A model generated the notes under the pieces. That model did no database searches. It had not been told where the DNA came from and saw only the letters and a list, made by a program, of their open reading frames with translations. Below are positions 10,516 to 21,849 of a stretch of 64,000 nt of DNA, in pieces. Each line of letters opens with the position of its first letter. Positions within the stretch are counted from its first letter, which is position 1. The translations under genes and the position numbers were made by a program. The stretch comes from Siphonodentalium dalli (lineage: Eukaryota > Mollusca > Scaphopoda > Gadilida > Siphonodentaliidae), in assembly GCA_032622095.1 (NCBI GenBank), contig CP136064.1, forward strand, positions 263,171,863 to 263,235,862. Direction: 5' to 3'.

Positions 10516-10634
10516 CAGGCCTTATCCATGCTGCACATTATATCAATAAAAGATCATGCTACATTTCACATGCCCAAAAACAAAGGGGATTGTAAGGTCT
10601 ATATGTTGACATACGTCACTGGTGGTTCAGTTGT

Positions 10635-10740
10635 GTCATGTCTAGAGCAATATCATATTGCTCGGTGACCGTGAAACGCTTCTATTAAAATTCATTAGGA
10701 ACTCCAGTGTATAAATTATGCAAACGACAAGTAGTGTCGT
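10635..10740. repeat. Repeat R1, copy 3
   Basis: TCATGTCTAGAGCAATATCA, GCTCGGTGACCGTGAAACGC and CTCCAGTGTATAAATTATGC match R1. Contains the palindrome GAGCAATATCATATTGCTC. The following stretch to 11,085 (10,741-11,085) holds no recognisable gene although two short overlapping frames are open. Confidence 0.65.
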
Positions 10741-11087
10741 AATAAAAAGGGAAAATTACCCGATGAGAAATGCAGAGACGTCACTGTCTAAGACCTGTTG
10801 GGAAACAAAATTCAAGCAACGTCACCCCTTTTTCAAATTGATATCGAGGCAGTCAGGTCGCGCCAGCGACCGCTGCCGCGGGGGCCTGATGGCTCATAAA
10901 AACAACTCTATATATAAGCGCCCGCGGCTACCACTTTATAGCATCAAGGGTAGACTGAGCAAATCGAGACGGGATGCTGGTCCCGCCAAACTCTCCAGAC
11001 GGCATCGACATATCAAAACGCATGCGATTCTCGCCTATCGTATCCGTATTTGGACGAGATTGTAAGACCATAGCCTGGGAGTTCCTA

Positions 11088-11533
11088 ATTAGTTTCATAC
11101 GCTGGCAAGATTGCACGGTATATTTTTGCGGGCATTTCGTCATAGAAATCCAAATGGTGCCAGAATATGAACGGAAACGTGCACATAACATGCATATTTA
11201 CGAAAGTGAAAGACATGAGAAGTAAAATTTATTTAGTTCCACTTGTAACAGCGCTACTGCAATTTGCCTTCAAATACCTGTATAATTTATTCTTGCGAGA
11301 TTATTGCATGTTATTATTCTTGCGAGATTATTGCATGTTATTTACAGGCAAATTCCGATAGCATCGCTACAGGTGGAACTACATAAATTTTACTTCACAC
11401 GTATTTAGCTGTGACACAGATGCACTTTATGTGCTTGTTTCCGTTCATATTCAGGCACCATATCGTTTTCTACGACAAAATGCATGCAAACCATACCGTG
11501 CAAACTTGCCAGCGTATGGACGTACCCATGAAC
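11088..11533. mobile_element. Foldback family F2, compact copy
   Basis: Left arm: CATACGCTGGCAAGATTGCA, CAAATGGTGCCAGAATATGA, AGTAAAATTTATTTAGTTCC. The right arm repeats these inverted, ending GCCAGCGTATGGACGTACCC. Arms are about 190 bp and imperfect; the centre has a duplicated TTCTTGCGAGATTATTGCAT. The same ends border the larger element at 19,671-21,236. Confidence 0.8.
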
Positions 11534-11537
11534 GTAC

Positions 11538-11610
11538 CCTTAATAGAAGCGTGTCACGGTCACCGAGCGATATCATATTGCTCTATACATATTTGTGCAT
11601 CAAACCTGAA
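11538..11610. repeat. Repeat R1 fragment, reversed
   Basis: AATAGAAGCGTGTCACGGTC, ACCGAGCGATATCATATTGC is the reverse complement of the R1 centre, directly beside the F2 element. Sequence 11,611-12,170 shows no gene or repeat I can name. Confidence 0.55.
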
Positions 11611-12174
11611 GCAACAAAATGATGATTTATCAAACCAACATCTATTTTAGAACTTTGTTTAAGTGTGTGTTTATAATGTATTTTTTGTGAATGTACACAG
11701 GTAAGTTGGTCGACACTCATTGCCACCGGCATCGCCATCATCTTAACAGTAAAAGCAATCGGCCTGTTCGGAGTGTTCCCGAACTAATTGTCTAAACAGA
11801 AGTTTATCAAACGACGACAAACCAGAAATGGGAGACTTCAAACAAGGAAAGCCTATATAATACCTGACAGTAAAGTAATCTATTTAAAAATCAGGTAGCA
11901 CCATATGTTGAAAAATACATAGCTTGGAAATCTACTTCTGCCCACAGAACTGACCATACAATACTCTTGCTGGAAACTTACTTAAAAACTATATCAAACC
12001 ATTACAGCGGCAGAGTATGGTTTTACATCTGGTTGAGAACTTGTGACCTCATCGACGTTCGACAAGAAATTGTTCATCCAGTTACACCCGTAAGTTGCAC
12101 AACGAACACATGTGTATTAGATAAGTTATCCACGACCCAACCTCATCGATTGCTTAACATAGTGCAAAATAACC

Positions 12175-12705
12175 ATAGCATACCCCAGCTTACTCCAGGA
12201 AGCTATAACTTTAACAGACCCAGCTTACTCCAGGAAGCTATTCAACAAGTCAAGAGGCCAAGATCACCCAGATAAAATAACCATAACAGACCCCAGCTTA
12301 CTCCAGGACGCTATCCAACAAGTCAAGAGGCCACGATCATCCAGATAAAATAACCATATGACAGACACCAGCTTACCACAGGAATCTATTATAACCATAA
12401 CAGACCCCAGCTTACTCCAGAAAGCTATTCAACAAATCAAGAGGCCACGATCACCAAGATAAAATAACCATATAACAGACCCCAGCTTACTCCAGGAAGC
12501 TATTCAACAAATCAAGAGACCACGATCACCCAGATAAAAAAAACATATAACAGACCCCAGCTTACCACAGGAAGCTATTATAACCATAACAGACCACAGC
12601 TTACTCCGGGAAGCTATTCCACAAGTCAAGAGATAACCATATATACCGGATATCCCAACTAACTCCAGGAAGCTATTCAACAAGTCAAGAGGCCAAGATC
12701 AGCCA
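12175..12705. repeat. Degenerate 75-80-bp tandem repeat
   Basis: Six to seven irregular units containing ACCCCAGCTTACTCCAGGA, AGCTATTCAACAAGTCAAGA, GGCCACGATCACCCAGATAA and ATAACCATAACAGAC. Some units are shortened to about 45 bp (TTACCACAGGAAGCTATTAT). It directly precedes the LINE relic and may be part of that element's 5' region; this is inference. Confidence 0.8.
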
Positions 12706-13294
12706 GATTTGTTCGACAAAGACGACAGAAAACTTATGTCACTGATAAAGACACTACACCAAGAGATAAGGAATCTAAACACATTAAACAAGACACTCTC
12801 CTAAATTCTCCATCGACCTATAGTCAGATCGCAAGCAGCAAAAGCAAGGAGACTCATCGTTATTACAATTACTCACTGCATACAGGCGCCATCCACAACA
12901 AAACGCTGCTAGCAAAAGCCTGGCTCGGCCGTGTATTAGATCATAGCGAGACAGGATGATGGGGACACTTACAACATAGAACCAACAAAGAGTCTGCAGC
13001 AACTGGTTCCACCAATCATGCCTTGAGATGTCAGCAAGGGAATACCACAACCTGCACCGAAAGAGCATCTCATGTTTTGCTGCAGATGCGAAAGCATTAA
13101 CGCGAATCGCTTCACCTTCCATTCATATGAAGCTGACTCCAACACATATGCACACCTCAACCTGGATTCAACCATAGACTCAGTTTAATCAGAGTCAATT
13201 TTCAATCCAAGGGGAAAGTTCACCAGTACAACGAAACATTACCAGACCACAATATTCACCTCATCCGATTCGGACTGTACAAAATATCACCCAA

Positions 13295-14530
13295 AATAAT
13301 CATGATAATAATGACAGTTAACTGCCGCAGCATACGTGACAAACGTGTCGCGCTAATGGTATCACTGGAATACACCAAGCCAGATATTGCAATAGGCACT
13401 AAATCATGGGGTTAAAGCTGTGAAAACCCCAACATCTGAGAACACTAAATCAAGCGAAATCTTCCCAGAAAAGTATGCGCGCTACCGAAATGACAAAGAG
13501 TCTTCACCAGTGTCCATACGGGCTTAATATTGACGGAGCAACCCCACTTAGAAACAGATAGCGAAATCAACTGTGTCAATGTCAGATCGACATTCAGCGA
13601 GGATATATTGACAGGGGCTTACTACATGACACATAAAGAGAATCATCACATCACAGATCCGGATAAGTCCGCCAATCTAGCAACATCCGGAGAGCAAAAC
13701 CACATCATCATCTGCGGGGACTTACTTACCCGGATATTGAGTGATTCAATTCATTAGTAATTCGAGTAGCACAAGACAAAGACATAAAATGCACCTACTT
13801 GAGCTGAAGGGGTCACTCTCACCAGAAAAAGTACTGAATAGTACACAGGTTTTTTAAATGTGCTGAAGGGTACACATGTTTTGAAATATCGTTCTAAATG
13901 ACTTCTAGTTTTCGTGTCTGTCATGATTACTGTTAGAGAATAATTGAATATGTTCCAAGGAAAATTAAACTGAACTGACAACGAACTGCTGATGGGTGCC
14001 AGACTTTCAGGAACGCAGTTAAAGTAACTGCATTAGTGCTGATCACAAACCCTGTGTACCCTTCATCACAATTTCAAACCTTTTGGTAAAATCATCAAAC
14101 AATATACCAGGCATCTCTGACCAACCCAGAGTCATCAATGACATCGACATAGAGCCCGGATACCAACACTCACAACCGAGAAAGTGTTATCTATACAGAC
14201 AAGCTAACAGGACGACTGGATCTGAAAATACTTGGTGAGACTATATACGAACACTAAGTAGTGAAACAGATGACAAGTGAAAACATCTGAAGGAGGTTAT
14301 ACACAGAACTATATAGATCAACATAGTACCCTCCAAGCTGATATAACCAATACAGAACACTACATGTGAATCTCACCACAAAGAAACAACTGCGAAGAAA
14401 CAGCGTATATATATACAGGAAAAGACGAACAACAACTGACCAACTATCGAACCATGCAGAAAGAATGTAACTGGGAAATGAGGAAGGCCGAGTGAGATTA
14501 CGTCAACGCAAAGATCAACGAATGAATGGA
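13295..14530 (+). pseudogene. Decayed LINE ORF2 (AP-endonuclease region)
   Basis: On the plus strand 13,313-13,413 reads NCRSIRDKRVALMVSLEY followed by KPDIAIGTKSWG, the typical N-terminal stretch of the apurinic endonuclease of CR1/Jockey-like non-LTR retrotransposons. Further motifs follow in shifting frames: HIIICGD near 13,700 (the family's hIlvGDFN), CNWEMRKAE then DYVNAKI near 14,465-14,510, resembling the linker before the reverse transcriptase. Stops and frameshifts interrupt the frame repeatedly, and no reverse-transcriptase catalytic box is visible, so it is a 5' or internal fragment. The sequence 12,710-13,290 may hold the ORF1 side but I cannot assign it. Confidence 0.7.
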
Positions 14531-15916
14531 ACAACAGACGATGAAACCATTTTTGGAGATACGTTAATAGTAGGACACAAGATGATATCGGGAGTGTCAA
14601 CATTGAAATTTCAATGTAGCTGTTCACTCTCAGGCAAAATTATACAAATGAAGGATGTGCGTCACGCATTACAATGAATCGATTTTCAACTATATTATAA
14701 TATGTGATATAAATATATCAAGCAAGTCATACTCAATTAAAAGCTATGAATTGCGTCCGTTAATCACTTATGACTGTGTTTATGACGGTGGTGTGGTCCA
14801 TGCAGGCTACAGCTCGGCTAACATTTTCATAAATCACTTATGAAGCTGGTTACGCCAATTTGGATTGGTGTGCAGAGATGAAAGGTTGTGTGATGGCACG
14901 TACATCAGGATGCGAGCTTTTACACGTCCACCTTTTATCTTTCGAATAGGTCTGCATGTGGAAGATCTAACTTCAACGTCGTGTGTGTTGCGGGTGCGTG
15001 TGTGAGGGCGAATTCGTGTATGTTTGTGGTTTATGATTTAATATCCTTTTAATAGTAGGTTATTTTTTCAATAGTATACAATAGGCCGGAAACTCTACAT
15101 CGAAGGGAAATATTAAATCGTGAGTGAGCAAGGTCTCCGTTCGTTGGGATGTCCACATCAGTTTCTTAATGCACCCCCCCCCCTCCTAATTTCGGGAAGT
15201 TACATTTGCACTCCTGTTAGGTTGGAGTTCGCATCGAGTTTACACTATTTTCTCCAGCTGCATGCTGGATAAGACGGAACGGAAATTAACAAAATATGCG
15301 GCTTTTGGTCTAAAAAACAACATTTATCACATTAAATACTAATTGAAAGTTGAATGGTTGAAAGTGTTGACCAAAATATGGGGGGTATGACACAGCAATA
15401 CCCCACTGTCACATCCATGTAAGTACTCGAGTGGATGAATTACCCGACCAAGAAAACAGATGAGCTTCGGAAGTTGCCCGGTATGTTCGTAGATAGAGGA
15501 TGAATAATTATTTATATTTTGTTGCGATGTTTTGAATCAGAATTAAAATTGCAAATTGTTCATTTCACTCGATTGACCCCACATCATATTGGCTAGATTG
15601 GTCTCCGTTGAACGGTTTGACATAGCTTGGGCGAGACACCCCCACCCTCAACAAAAGTACATGTCTCTGAGGACAAATACATGCATGTAAGATGAAGAAG
15701 TGACTTCATTCTGTATATGTTGCCGGTAATCTCCTTAATATGGGGTATGGACTGTGCCCACTATATATTACCTAATATATATACTCATATTTATATATCG
15801 TATCGCCTCAATACCAGAATACAATACAGACCCAATGCGGATAATGTCAAACGGTTAATAACTACATGAACGACAGCACACACGTATCATTCATTCGCCT
15901 TTTTGAATGCGTAAAT
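14531..15916. other. No gene seen
   Basis: Intergenic-looking sequence. Contains a C9 run near 15,174, and CAACTGTTGACCAAA-like text near 15,360 that recurs at about 55,600 next to a G-run, indicating an old dispersed repeat. Short open frames here are not supported. Confidence 0.5.
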
Positions 15917-15920
15917 TTAA

Positions 15921-16567
15921 AGGGGTACTGTACCCCAATTTCAATAAATTTCCGGTGACCATAGCTATCTAATATCAATATTATATTTTAAAATAACTAA
16001 TTTGAGTCGACAATGTCTACCGAAAACGTTCCGGTTAACAGGCTATCACAAAAGTGAAATTGAATTATTTAATATAAAATCATTTATGGCTGGAGTCATA
16101 AAATGGCGAATTATGCCAGTACGAGTTACCGTTCTTGAAATCGTATCTGTCGAGTGTCTTTTATCGACGGCCGTTCGCGAACATTATTGAGTTGCAAACA
16201 TAACATGTTACCTGCAAAAGGAAGGCCCGCTATAACCGATTCGGAAAAAAAGGAGAAAGAAACAAGAGTCATAAAGCGTCAATTATTTTTATATGGAGTG
16301 AGATTGTTCGATGGAAGAGATTGGATGCATCAATTGAAGCTGTGAACAATGAACTTCCGGTTCTTCCTGCGACCTGAGTCTTCTCCGGTGAAGGTCAAAA
16401 ACATGGCGCGTAATTTGAAATCGTAATATATTTGTTTCCAAGATCAATATTTTCTTCGCTAAATTATGTTTATACGAAACTCATATAACACGAACACAAT
16501 CTAACTTGAAAGTTATTTCAATGGGAGTAAATAACAAAAATTGTCTATTCCTGTGTACAGTACCCCT
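15921..16567. mobile_element. TTAA-target element, AGGGGTACTGTAC ends
   Basis: Starts AGGGGTACTGTACCCC and ends GTGTACAGTACCCCT, flanked by TTAA at 15,917-15,920 and 16,568-16,571. A TTAA duplication is the hallmark of piggyBac-type transposition. Length 647 bp. On the plus strand 16,202-16,345 encodes a basic peptide (TDSEKKEKETRVIKRQLF, then GVRLF) that after a frameshift continues RWKRLDASIEAVNNELP; similar KR-rich ...F.RW.L segments occur in transposon-associated proteins, so a captured or ancestral coding piece is possible but weak. Confidence 0.8.
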
Positions 16568-17127
16568 TTAACTGCTGAGATGGAGGTTCTATTAATTTAA
16601 TTCACTCATTCATAATATGTGTGTATAAAATATCTCGAAAAGGTTATAGATTCATATTTCAGATGAGATACGTGGTCCAACTGTCCAGTCCCAGATACAT
16701 ACTGAAACACTATATGTACTATACTACAAATTCAATTCTACATATATGCTTCATTGACATTTTCAGATGTACACCGGCAAATTGTCGGCCAGGGGTAAAA
16801 CAAATGAATGGATTTTCTCGAAACTTTTATAAAGCAAGGGCAAAAACTTTATTGAAATACTTCGCAAAAAATGTGTTAATTGTTTGATCTGGGAGAACCG
16901 ACTACTGCCGTCTGGAAACATTCTAAGATACAAGGTTTAATTTTGGTGGTGGGGGGGGACCCACCACCCATGTTTTCTATAACCCATGATAGCGGGTGAA
17001 ATTCCAATAATGTTAGCTTAACGAAAAGCACCAGAAATCTCGGAAGAAATATAGCAAAACACTCATTAATTAAACTAATCAAATAAGGTTCAGCATCCTT
17101 TCCCATGGGTTACCCGCACCAGTATAT

Positions 17128-17358
17128 ATGTGGCAAGATGCCGTACGTACATACGCGCCTGCTTTGCTTAATAGTATTCAAAATGAGACTCATTTCTACT
17201 ACAATGGTCTAAAGCAAGCGCGTCGCTTAAGATGGAGATGCACGTTTTGCATAAATAGAGCCAAATATGGCAAGAGATTTTCAACAAAATATTTCTCTGG
17301 ATCTATCTGGCAAATTTTTTTGAATTTCGCATATCATCATCTTCATGGTATGTAGAAT
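17128..17358 (+). pseudogene. Possible Merlin/ISXO2-like transposase fragment
   Basis: The frame contains FYYNGLKQARRLRWRCTFC, then KYGKRFSTKYFSGSIWQI, and ends shortly after. Merlin-superfamily (ISXO2/IS1595-like) transposases have a zinc-ribbon W.C..C then a K/R-rich turn and F-F-S-L stretch before a hydrophobic helix, which this resembles. The catalytic DDE region was not found in the following 500 bp. It could also be chance; a FLYWCH-type finger is an alternative reading. Sequence 16,572-17,127 has no other feature except a small GGTGGTGGG/CCCACCACC hairpin near 16,942. Confidence 0.3.
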
Positions 17359-18409
17359 CTGAGCAGTTATTAAGAGACAATAAAAACAATACATTTGAGA
17401 GGTTGAAAATATTATTTTCTTTGTTGTCCCTTTAGGTACCAAGAACTGCTAGAATAATTAATAATTTCACGCAAAACTCCAATCATCAAACAGCTTATTG
17501 TCTTGGCTCTGTGAGAGGAGGCTTCATTCGTATCATAATGTGGAGTTAGATTTTTAATTGCATAATATAGTGTCATACCCCCTATACTATAATGAAGAAT
17601 AAAGCAGTCAGAAATATTCCAGCCCAATGAAAACAACTGTTGATATGCAGTGTGGTCCACTCAAGCAGGGAGCAATCAACAGAAATTAGGCCACAGTGTT
17701 AAGAGATATGGTGGTCAGCTTTAACATGGTTATGAAGCCATGACACAGAACTCATCTTAGCCCAATTGTTCATTGAACAACATGAATGACATGAAAATTC
17801 TCAAATATAGAAAATTATTTGTGGGTAGTTGTCTTTCTAAGTGAAAATAATCATCAAATTTCATGAATCAAGAAAAATTAAGTCTCCTCTCATGATCTTC
17901 AGATATGATATCATGGACATATGATCTGCAATTTTGAAACAAATATAATTTACGGAAGTTCTTGGTACCTGAAAACGGTGAAATGTTAAATATTTTCCAT
18001 GCCATAAAAGTGAAGTAAATGAGATTATAATAACCAATTGTTTAATGTTCTTAAATATTGTATCACAATAATCGCTTGTACCAAATTTCACAAATAAATT
18101 CCTGACAGATTTTGAGAAAATCCATTTAGAAATAACAGGAAATTTTGGCCAAACGTGCATCTGACCCTTAAGTTAAGAGCAGTGTGGTTTTGGAGGGGAA
18201 GTGAGCAGTGGGCGCAATGGATCGCGGTAAACGATAATCCCGAAGTAAAATGTTACCCTCAGAAAGATTTTTAATAATTAGCATGTTATGTTCAATTATT
18301 CAGTGTTCGTTGTATCGGTAGGTCACAGAAATCCAAGGTCCCAACTTCCAAAGGATGAACATCATACAACAATAGAGGAAATCTGTATATCTTTCAATGT
18401 TCATACCAT
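17359..18409. other. No gene supported
   Basis: AT-rich sequence with scattered stops. GTACCAAGAACT near 17,437 is mirrored by AGTTCTTGGTACCTG near 17,957, a weak inverted pair about 520 bp apart that may border an old element. A 99-codon minus-strand frame at 17,861-18,160 has no recognisable domain. Confidence 0.4.
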
Positions 18410-18413
18410 TTAA

Positions 18414-18759
18414 AGGGGCACTGTACACTTAATCCGGCCATTTATACGACCGTCTCCTTTTATACCCAACAGAATATATGCAACAAATGAATGAATTTGA
18501 GCCATGGATTAGTGAATAATACACTCATGTGCTCTATGAACGATACAAACAACATGGTAATTATAATGAACAGTAATTTATGACTCCAGCCATTTATTCA
18601 TTTACATTATAATTACAATGTTGTTTGCCTTGTGCGTAGAACACATGAGTGTATTTTGCACTAATCCATGGCTCAAATTCATTCATTTGTTGCATATATT
18701 CTGTTGAGTATAAAAGGAGATGGTCCCATAAATGAGCGGATTTAGGGTACAGTCCCCCT
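18414..18759. mobile_element. Long-palindrome MITE, AGGGGCACTGTAC ends
   Basis: A 346-bp near-palindrome: left arm AGGGGCACTGTACACTTAAT, ATTTATACGACCGTCTCCTT, CAACAAATGAATGAATTTGA, GCCATGGATTAGTG is mirrored by the right arm ending GGGTACAGTCCCCCT. Left flank TTAA, right flank TCAA. The ends match the element at 15,921-16,567, so both belong to one TTAA-target family, here with the arms extended to over 140 bp. Confidence 0.85.
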
Positions 18760-19670
18760 TCAAAGCACGAGAATAATTCAATGAACTGATGTTGGCATCA
18801 CAGGGATAAGTGAAGGTAAAAAACAACAATGAACACTTGTGACATGAGAACAGATGGAATTAGTTTTTATTTCAGTGACTTTTTTCCCACGTAAGAAGCG
18901 GGACCCGTGTTATAAAACAATAGTGGGTAAATATTGAAAGTAGGAGCACCCTTCTCTCAATTGATGTTATATTGGGGTCAAGTTTATACGCCTGAACATT
19001 TAATATCATTTTAGTTGTCACAACTTGTCTTTAAATGCATGGCATTGCACAAATCTGCGATTGGGACTCAGACCCACGGCCTTGTATCCTGGAATTTTTT
19101 ATCACCCCCCCCCCCCTGCCCCTCACACACTTATAATGATTAACACACATTTTCGCTTATTATATACATGATAATTTCTGTCCTATTCACTACTGTGATA
19201 CTTTAAGGGTTGATGATAGCATGTTTATGGGGTGGTGTATGTTTGTGCAAGGTATATAAACTCCGTAAGTATCTCATGCGTTGAGCAACTTCTTTTAATC
19301 ATCGGAACGCGACGAAAGCAAGCAATTACTATATTTATTAACGTTTGAAAATTAAATGCCGTTGTGTGTTAGCGCATCCCGTCTTCGTGGCCTGTATCAG
19401 CACATCGCGTCAGATGGTGGACATTTCGTGAGAAGCAGTGTTGAATTCGTTCCGGGTTTACATGTCGAAGGAATATTCCAGGTCACATGAGTTATGCATG
19501 TCTGTCATAAAATGCCTTTTATAGATCAATCAAACCTTATCGCACCACGGTGCGTACACTCCCTTGCTGAACGGGTTTTTTGTCTCTGTTGAGCGTTGGT
19601 GATCAAGTGATATGTCCATAGAGAATTGATATAATTATTCAGAGAATGTGCGTTTAACCATTTCTATACT
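18760..19670. other. No gene seen
   Basis: Sequence without supportable coding regions. Contains a C-run near 19,106-19,118. The last 20 bp (TTTAACCATTTCTATACTAA) match the 66-bp satellite monomer of the 3-kb region. Confidence 0.5.
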
Positions 19671-19764
19671 AAGGGTACGTTCATACACTGGCAAGTTTAC
19701 ACGGCATTTTGTGCAGGTATATGTTCTAATAGAAAACCATATGGTGCCAGAATATGAACGGCAA

Positions 19765-20085
19765 CATGCGTATACATAGACAGAACACAATGCGTATACA
19801 TAGACAGAACACAATGCGTATACATAGACAGAACACAATGCGTATACATAGACAGAACACAATGCGTATACATAGACAGAACACAATGCGTATACATAGA
19901 CAGAACACAATGCGTAACCATAGACAGAACACAATGCGTATACATAGGCAGAACACAATGCGTATACATAGACAGAACACAATGCGTATACATAGACAGA
20001 ACACAATGCGTATACATAGACAGAACACAATGCGTATACATAGACACAACACAATGCGTATACATAGACGCAACACAATGCGCAT
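19765..20085. repeat. 24-bp minisatellite
   Basis: About 13 units of 24 bp containing GCGTATACATAGACAGAACA; a few single changes (TAACC, GGCAG, ACACAAC, ACGCAAC). Because 24 is a multiple of three, all strands show eight-residue peptide repeats. Those open frames are repeat artefacts. Confidence 0.95.
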
Positions 20086-20215
20086 CTTAATCTAGAATCT
20101 TTTATCGAATGAGTTGCGGATGGCGCAAGGATATATTTCGCAAGAGCGTAGCTCGAGCGAAATATAACTTTGCGCCGTCCGCAACGAGTTCGATAAAATA
20201 TTCGAGATTATGATG
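20083..20215. repeat. Hairpin adjoining the minisatellite
   Basis: Arms of about 54 bp: ATCTTTTATCGAATGAGTTG, CGGATGGCGCAAGGATATAT are mirrored by ATATAACTTTGCGCCGTCCG, CAACGAGTTCGATAAAATAT. Beyond the right arm TGCAAGTTGTGTTCTGTATT is the inverse of one minisatellite unit, so the minisatellite unit originally formed the outer stem. Confidence 0.85.
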
Positions 20216-20598
20216 CAAGTTGTGTTCTGTATTTATTCTACACCGTTCAGTCAGATAAGTTCAATCTATGAATGTCACCTTCATTGTTACTATATAGCAA
20301 CCTTTATTGTGATTTAAGTCTGACAAATAACCAGTAATTATGGGGGGGGGTCACCGGAAGCGGATGATCGACGTAATGTACGTCATCGTTCTTGTGGACA
20401 ACGTCAACAAGAATAGTTCCGGCTTGTATTCCACTAGAGGTATACACTAATATGTATTCAATGGCTGGGATTCCGTTGAATACATGTGACTCACGTCAAT
20501 GGGTGTGGAATAAAATGCACATTTACCGAAGCTAACGACATGAGAATTAAACTTTCGGTAGTTTCACATGTAGTGGTGCTACTAACACGTTGTCTTAA

Positions 20599-21058
20599 AG
20601 GCCCACTTAATTTTCGAACCCCCAGATTACATTATATAAAATATATGCTATAATATATACCATTTGAAAGAGGAAGCTCCAAAACATTGTATTATCAACT
20701 TATCCAGTGTAATAATAAACTCTGGACATGTTGTTTTTGTTGAGTTGCCAACGCGTTTTGTCATCAAGATTGAAATAACAATCAGTATTATTTTCAATGC
20801 AGGGGGAATAACTCTATATATTAAAGATAGAATTCTTCCCCTTCCATTGAAAAAGTTTGAATTCTGTTGCATTCTGAGTGCCAAAGGGGGAAGTCATTCT
20901 ATGATTTCAGCAGTTTTCTATTTCTCTGTGGGCATCTTCTGAGAGACAGATGTTTCAAATAGTGATGAATTATAGTATTTTAATCATATATTGTTATTAA
21001 ATCGTATATCAAGTAAATATAACAAAAATAATCGGCGACTCGAAAATTAGGTGGGCTT
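20599..21058. mobile_element. TTAA-target MITE, AGGCCCAC ends, copy 1
   Basis: Starts AGGCCCACTTAATTTTCGA, ends TCGAAAATTAGGTGGGCTT, flanked by TTAA on both sides (20,595-20,598 and 21,059-21,062). Length 460 bp. A paralogue at 55,769-56,236 shares the full interior, including a plus-strand frame of about 75 codons beginning MKEEAPKHCIINLS. TTAA flanks place it with piggyBac-type MITEs. Confidence 0.9.
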
Positions 21059-21236
21059 TTAAAATACATGTATCGCTCCTGGTGTTACCAAATCGTGTTT
21101 ACTTCTCATGCAGTTAACTGGTACAGATGCATTTCATAAACATTACGCATTCGGTTTCTGGCACATTGTATATGTTTCTATAGCGAAATGTCTCCAATGA
21201 ATGCCTGGCAAATTTCCGAGTGTATGAACGTACCTT

Positions 21237-21640
21237 AAAGTGATGTGAAACACTCCAGTTGGGTGGTCAAATATAAATGGAGAACACTCTTGTTCAAAGC
21301 AGTAATTTTTACAAATATTATATCCAAATTGACAACCGACACCGTCATTCTTATATATTAATTAAAAGCAGTGACTCTCGATGGCGAAATCGTTATCGTT
21401 AGTTTATCGCCGATAGATGCGTCCCGAATCGAGTAGTAAATATTTACAATTGAGCGTAGTTCTGACGATGTATTATATGGAGTTGTACAGTCGATTTGCT
21501 TCAGAATTTCGGCGATGCTAGTAGAATGCTACATTCTCCCAGTTGGCACATAGCGCCTGGATACTAACTGATCAGTTGCACGCACCGAACAAGTGCATAA
21601 TATGTCTTTAAATACTCAACACATCCTCGCGCAAATAGAT
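21237..21640. repeat. Dispersed repeat R2, uninterrupted copy
   Basis: Matches 58,726-59,640 along its length (GTGATGTGAAACACT, GACTCTCGATGGCGAAATCG, TTTATCGCCGATAG, TCGAGTAGTAAATATTTA). Here TATATTAATTAAAAGCAGTG is continuous, whereas the 58.8-kb copy is split at that point by a 560-bp insertion. Non-coding. 21,641-21,850 has no assigned feature. Confidence 0.75.
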
Positions 21641-21849
21641 TCATAATCGACCTATATTATTCACAAATGTGCATATTAAATTATGTTATTATTAAATAAG
21701 CCGATAGTGGACTTATGTCCGTTATTCCGTGTTATGGCGCCGGTAGTCCGGGAGCTGATAGGAGTACCCTAGCTTGCACCGCCTGGGACTTAACTTTACC
21801 CCACTCAATTTGTTCCTTACTATGTCCTTCAACTTTTAAGCAATGTTAA

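Larger units (their letters stand above)
19671..21236. mobile_element. Foldback family F2, large copy with nested repeats
   Basis: Left end AAGGGTACGTTCATACACTG and right end CGAGTGTATGAACGTACCTT are inverted copies. Internal CCATATGGTGCCAGAATATG and, distally, GGCACATTGTATATGTTTCT match the arms of 11,088-11,533. The interior has gained a 24-bp minisatellite, a hairpin and a TTAA MITE. No transposase frame. Confidence 0.75.

Noticed and set aside
12784-13122. 112-codon minus-strand frame rich in Cys/Trp
   Set aside because: Antisense to the LINE relic region; the plus strand carries the recognisable endonuclease text.
19635-20095. Overlapping 113-147-codon frames on both strands
   Set aside because: Products of the 24-bp minisatellite, which is a multiple of three and lacks stops in several phases.
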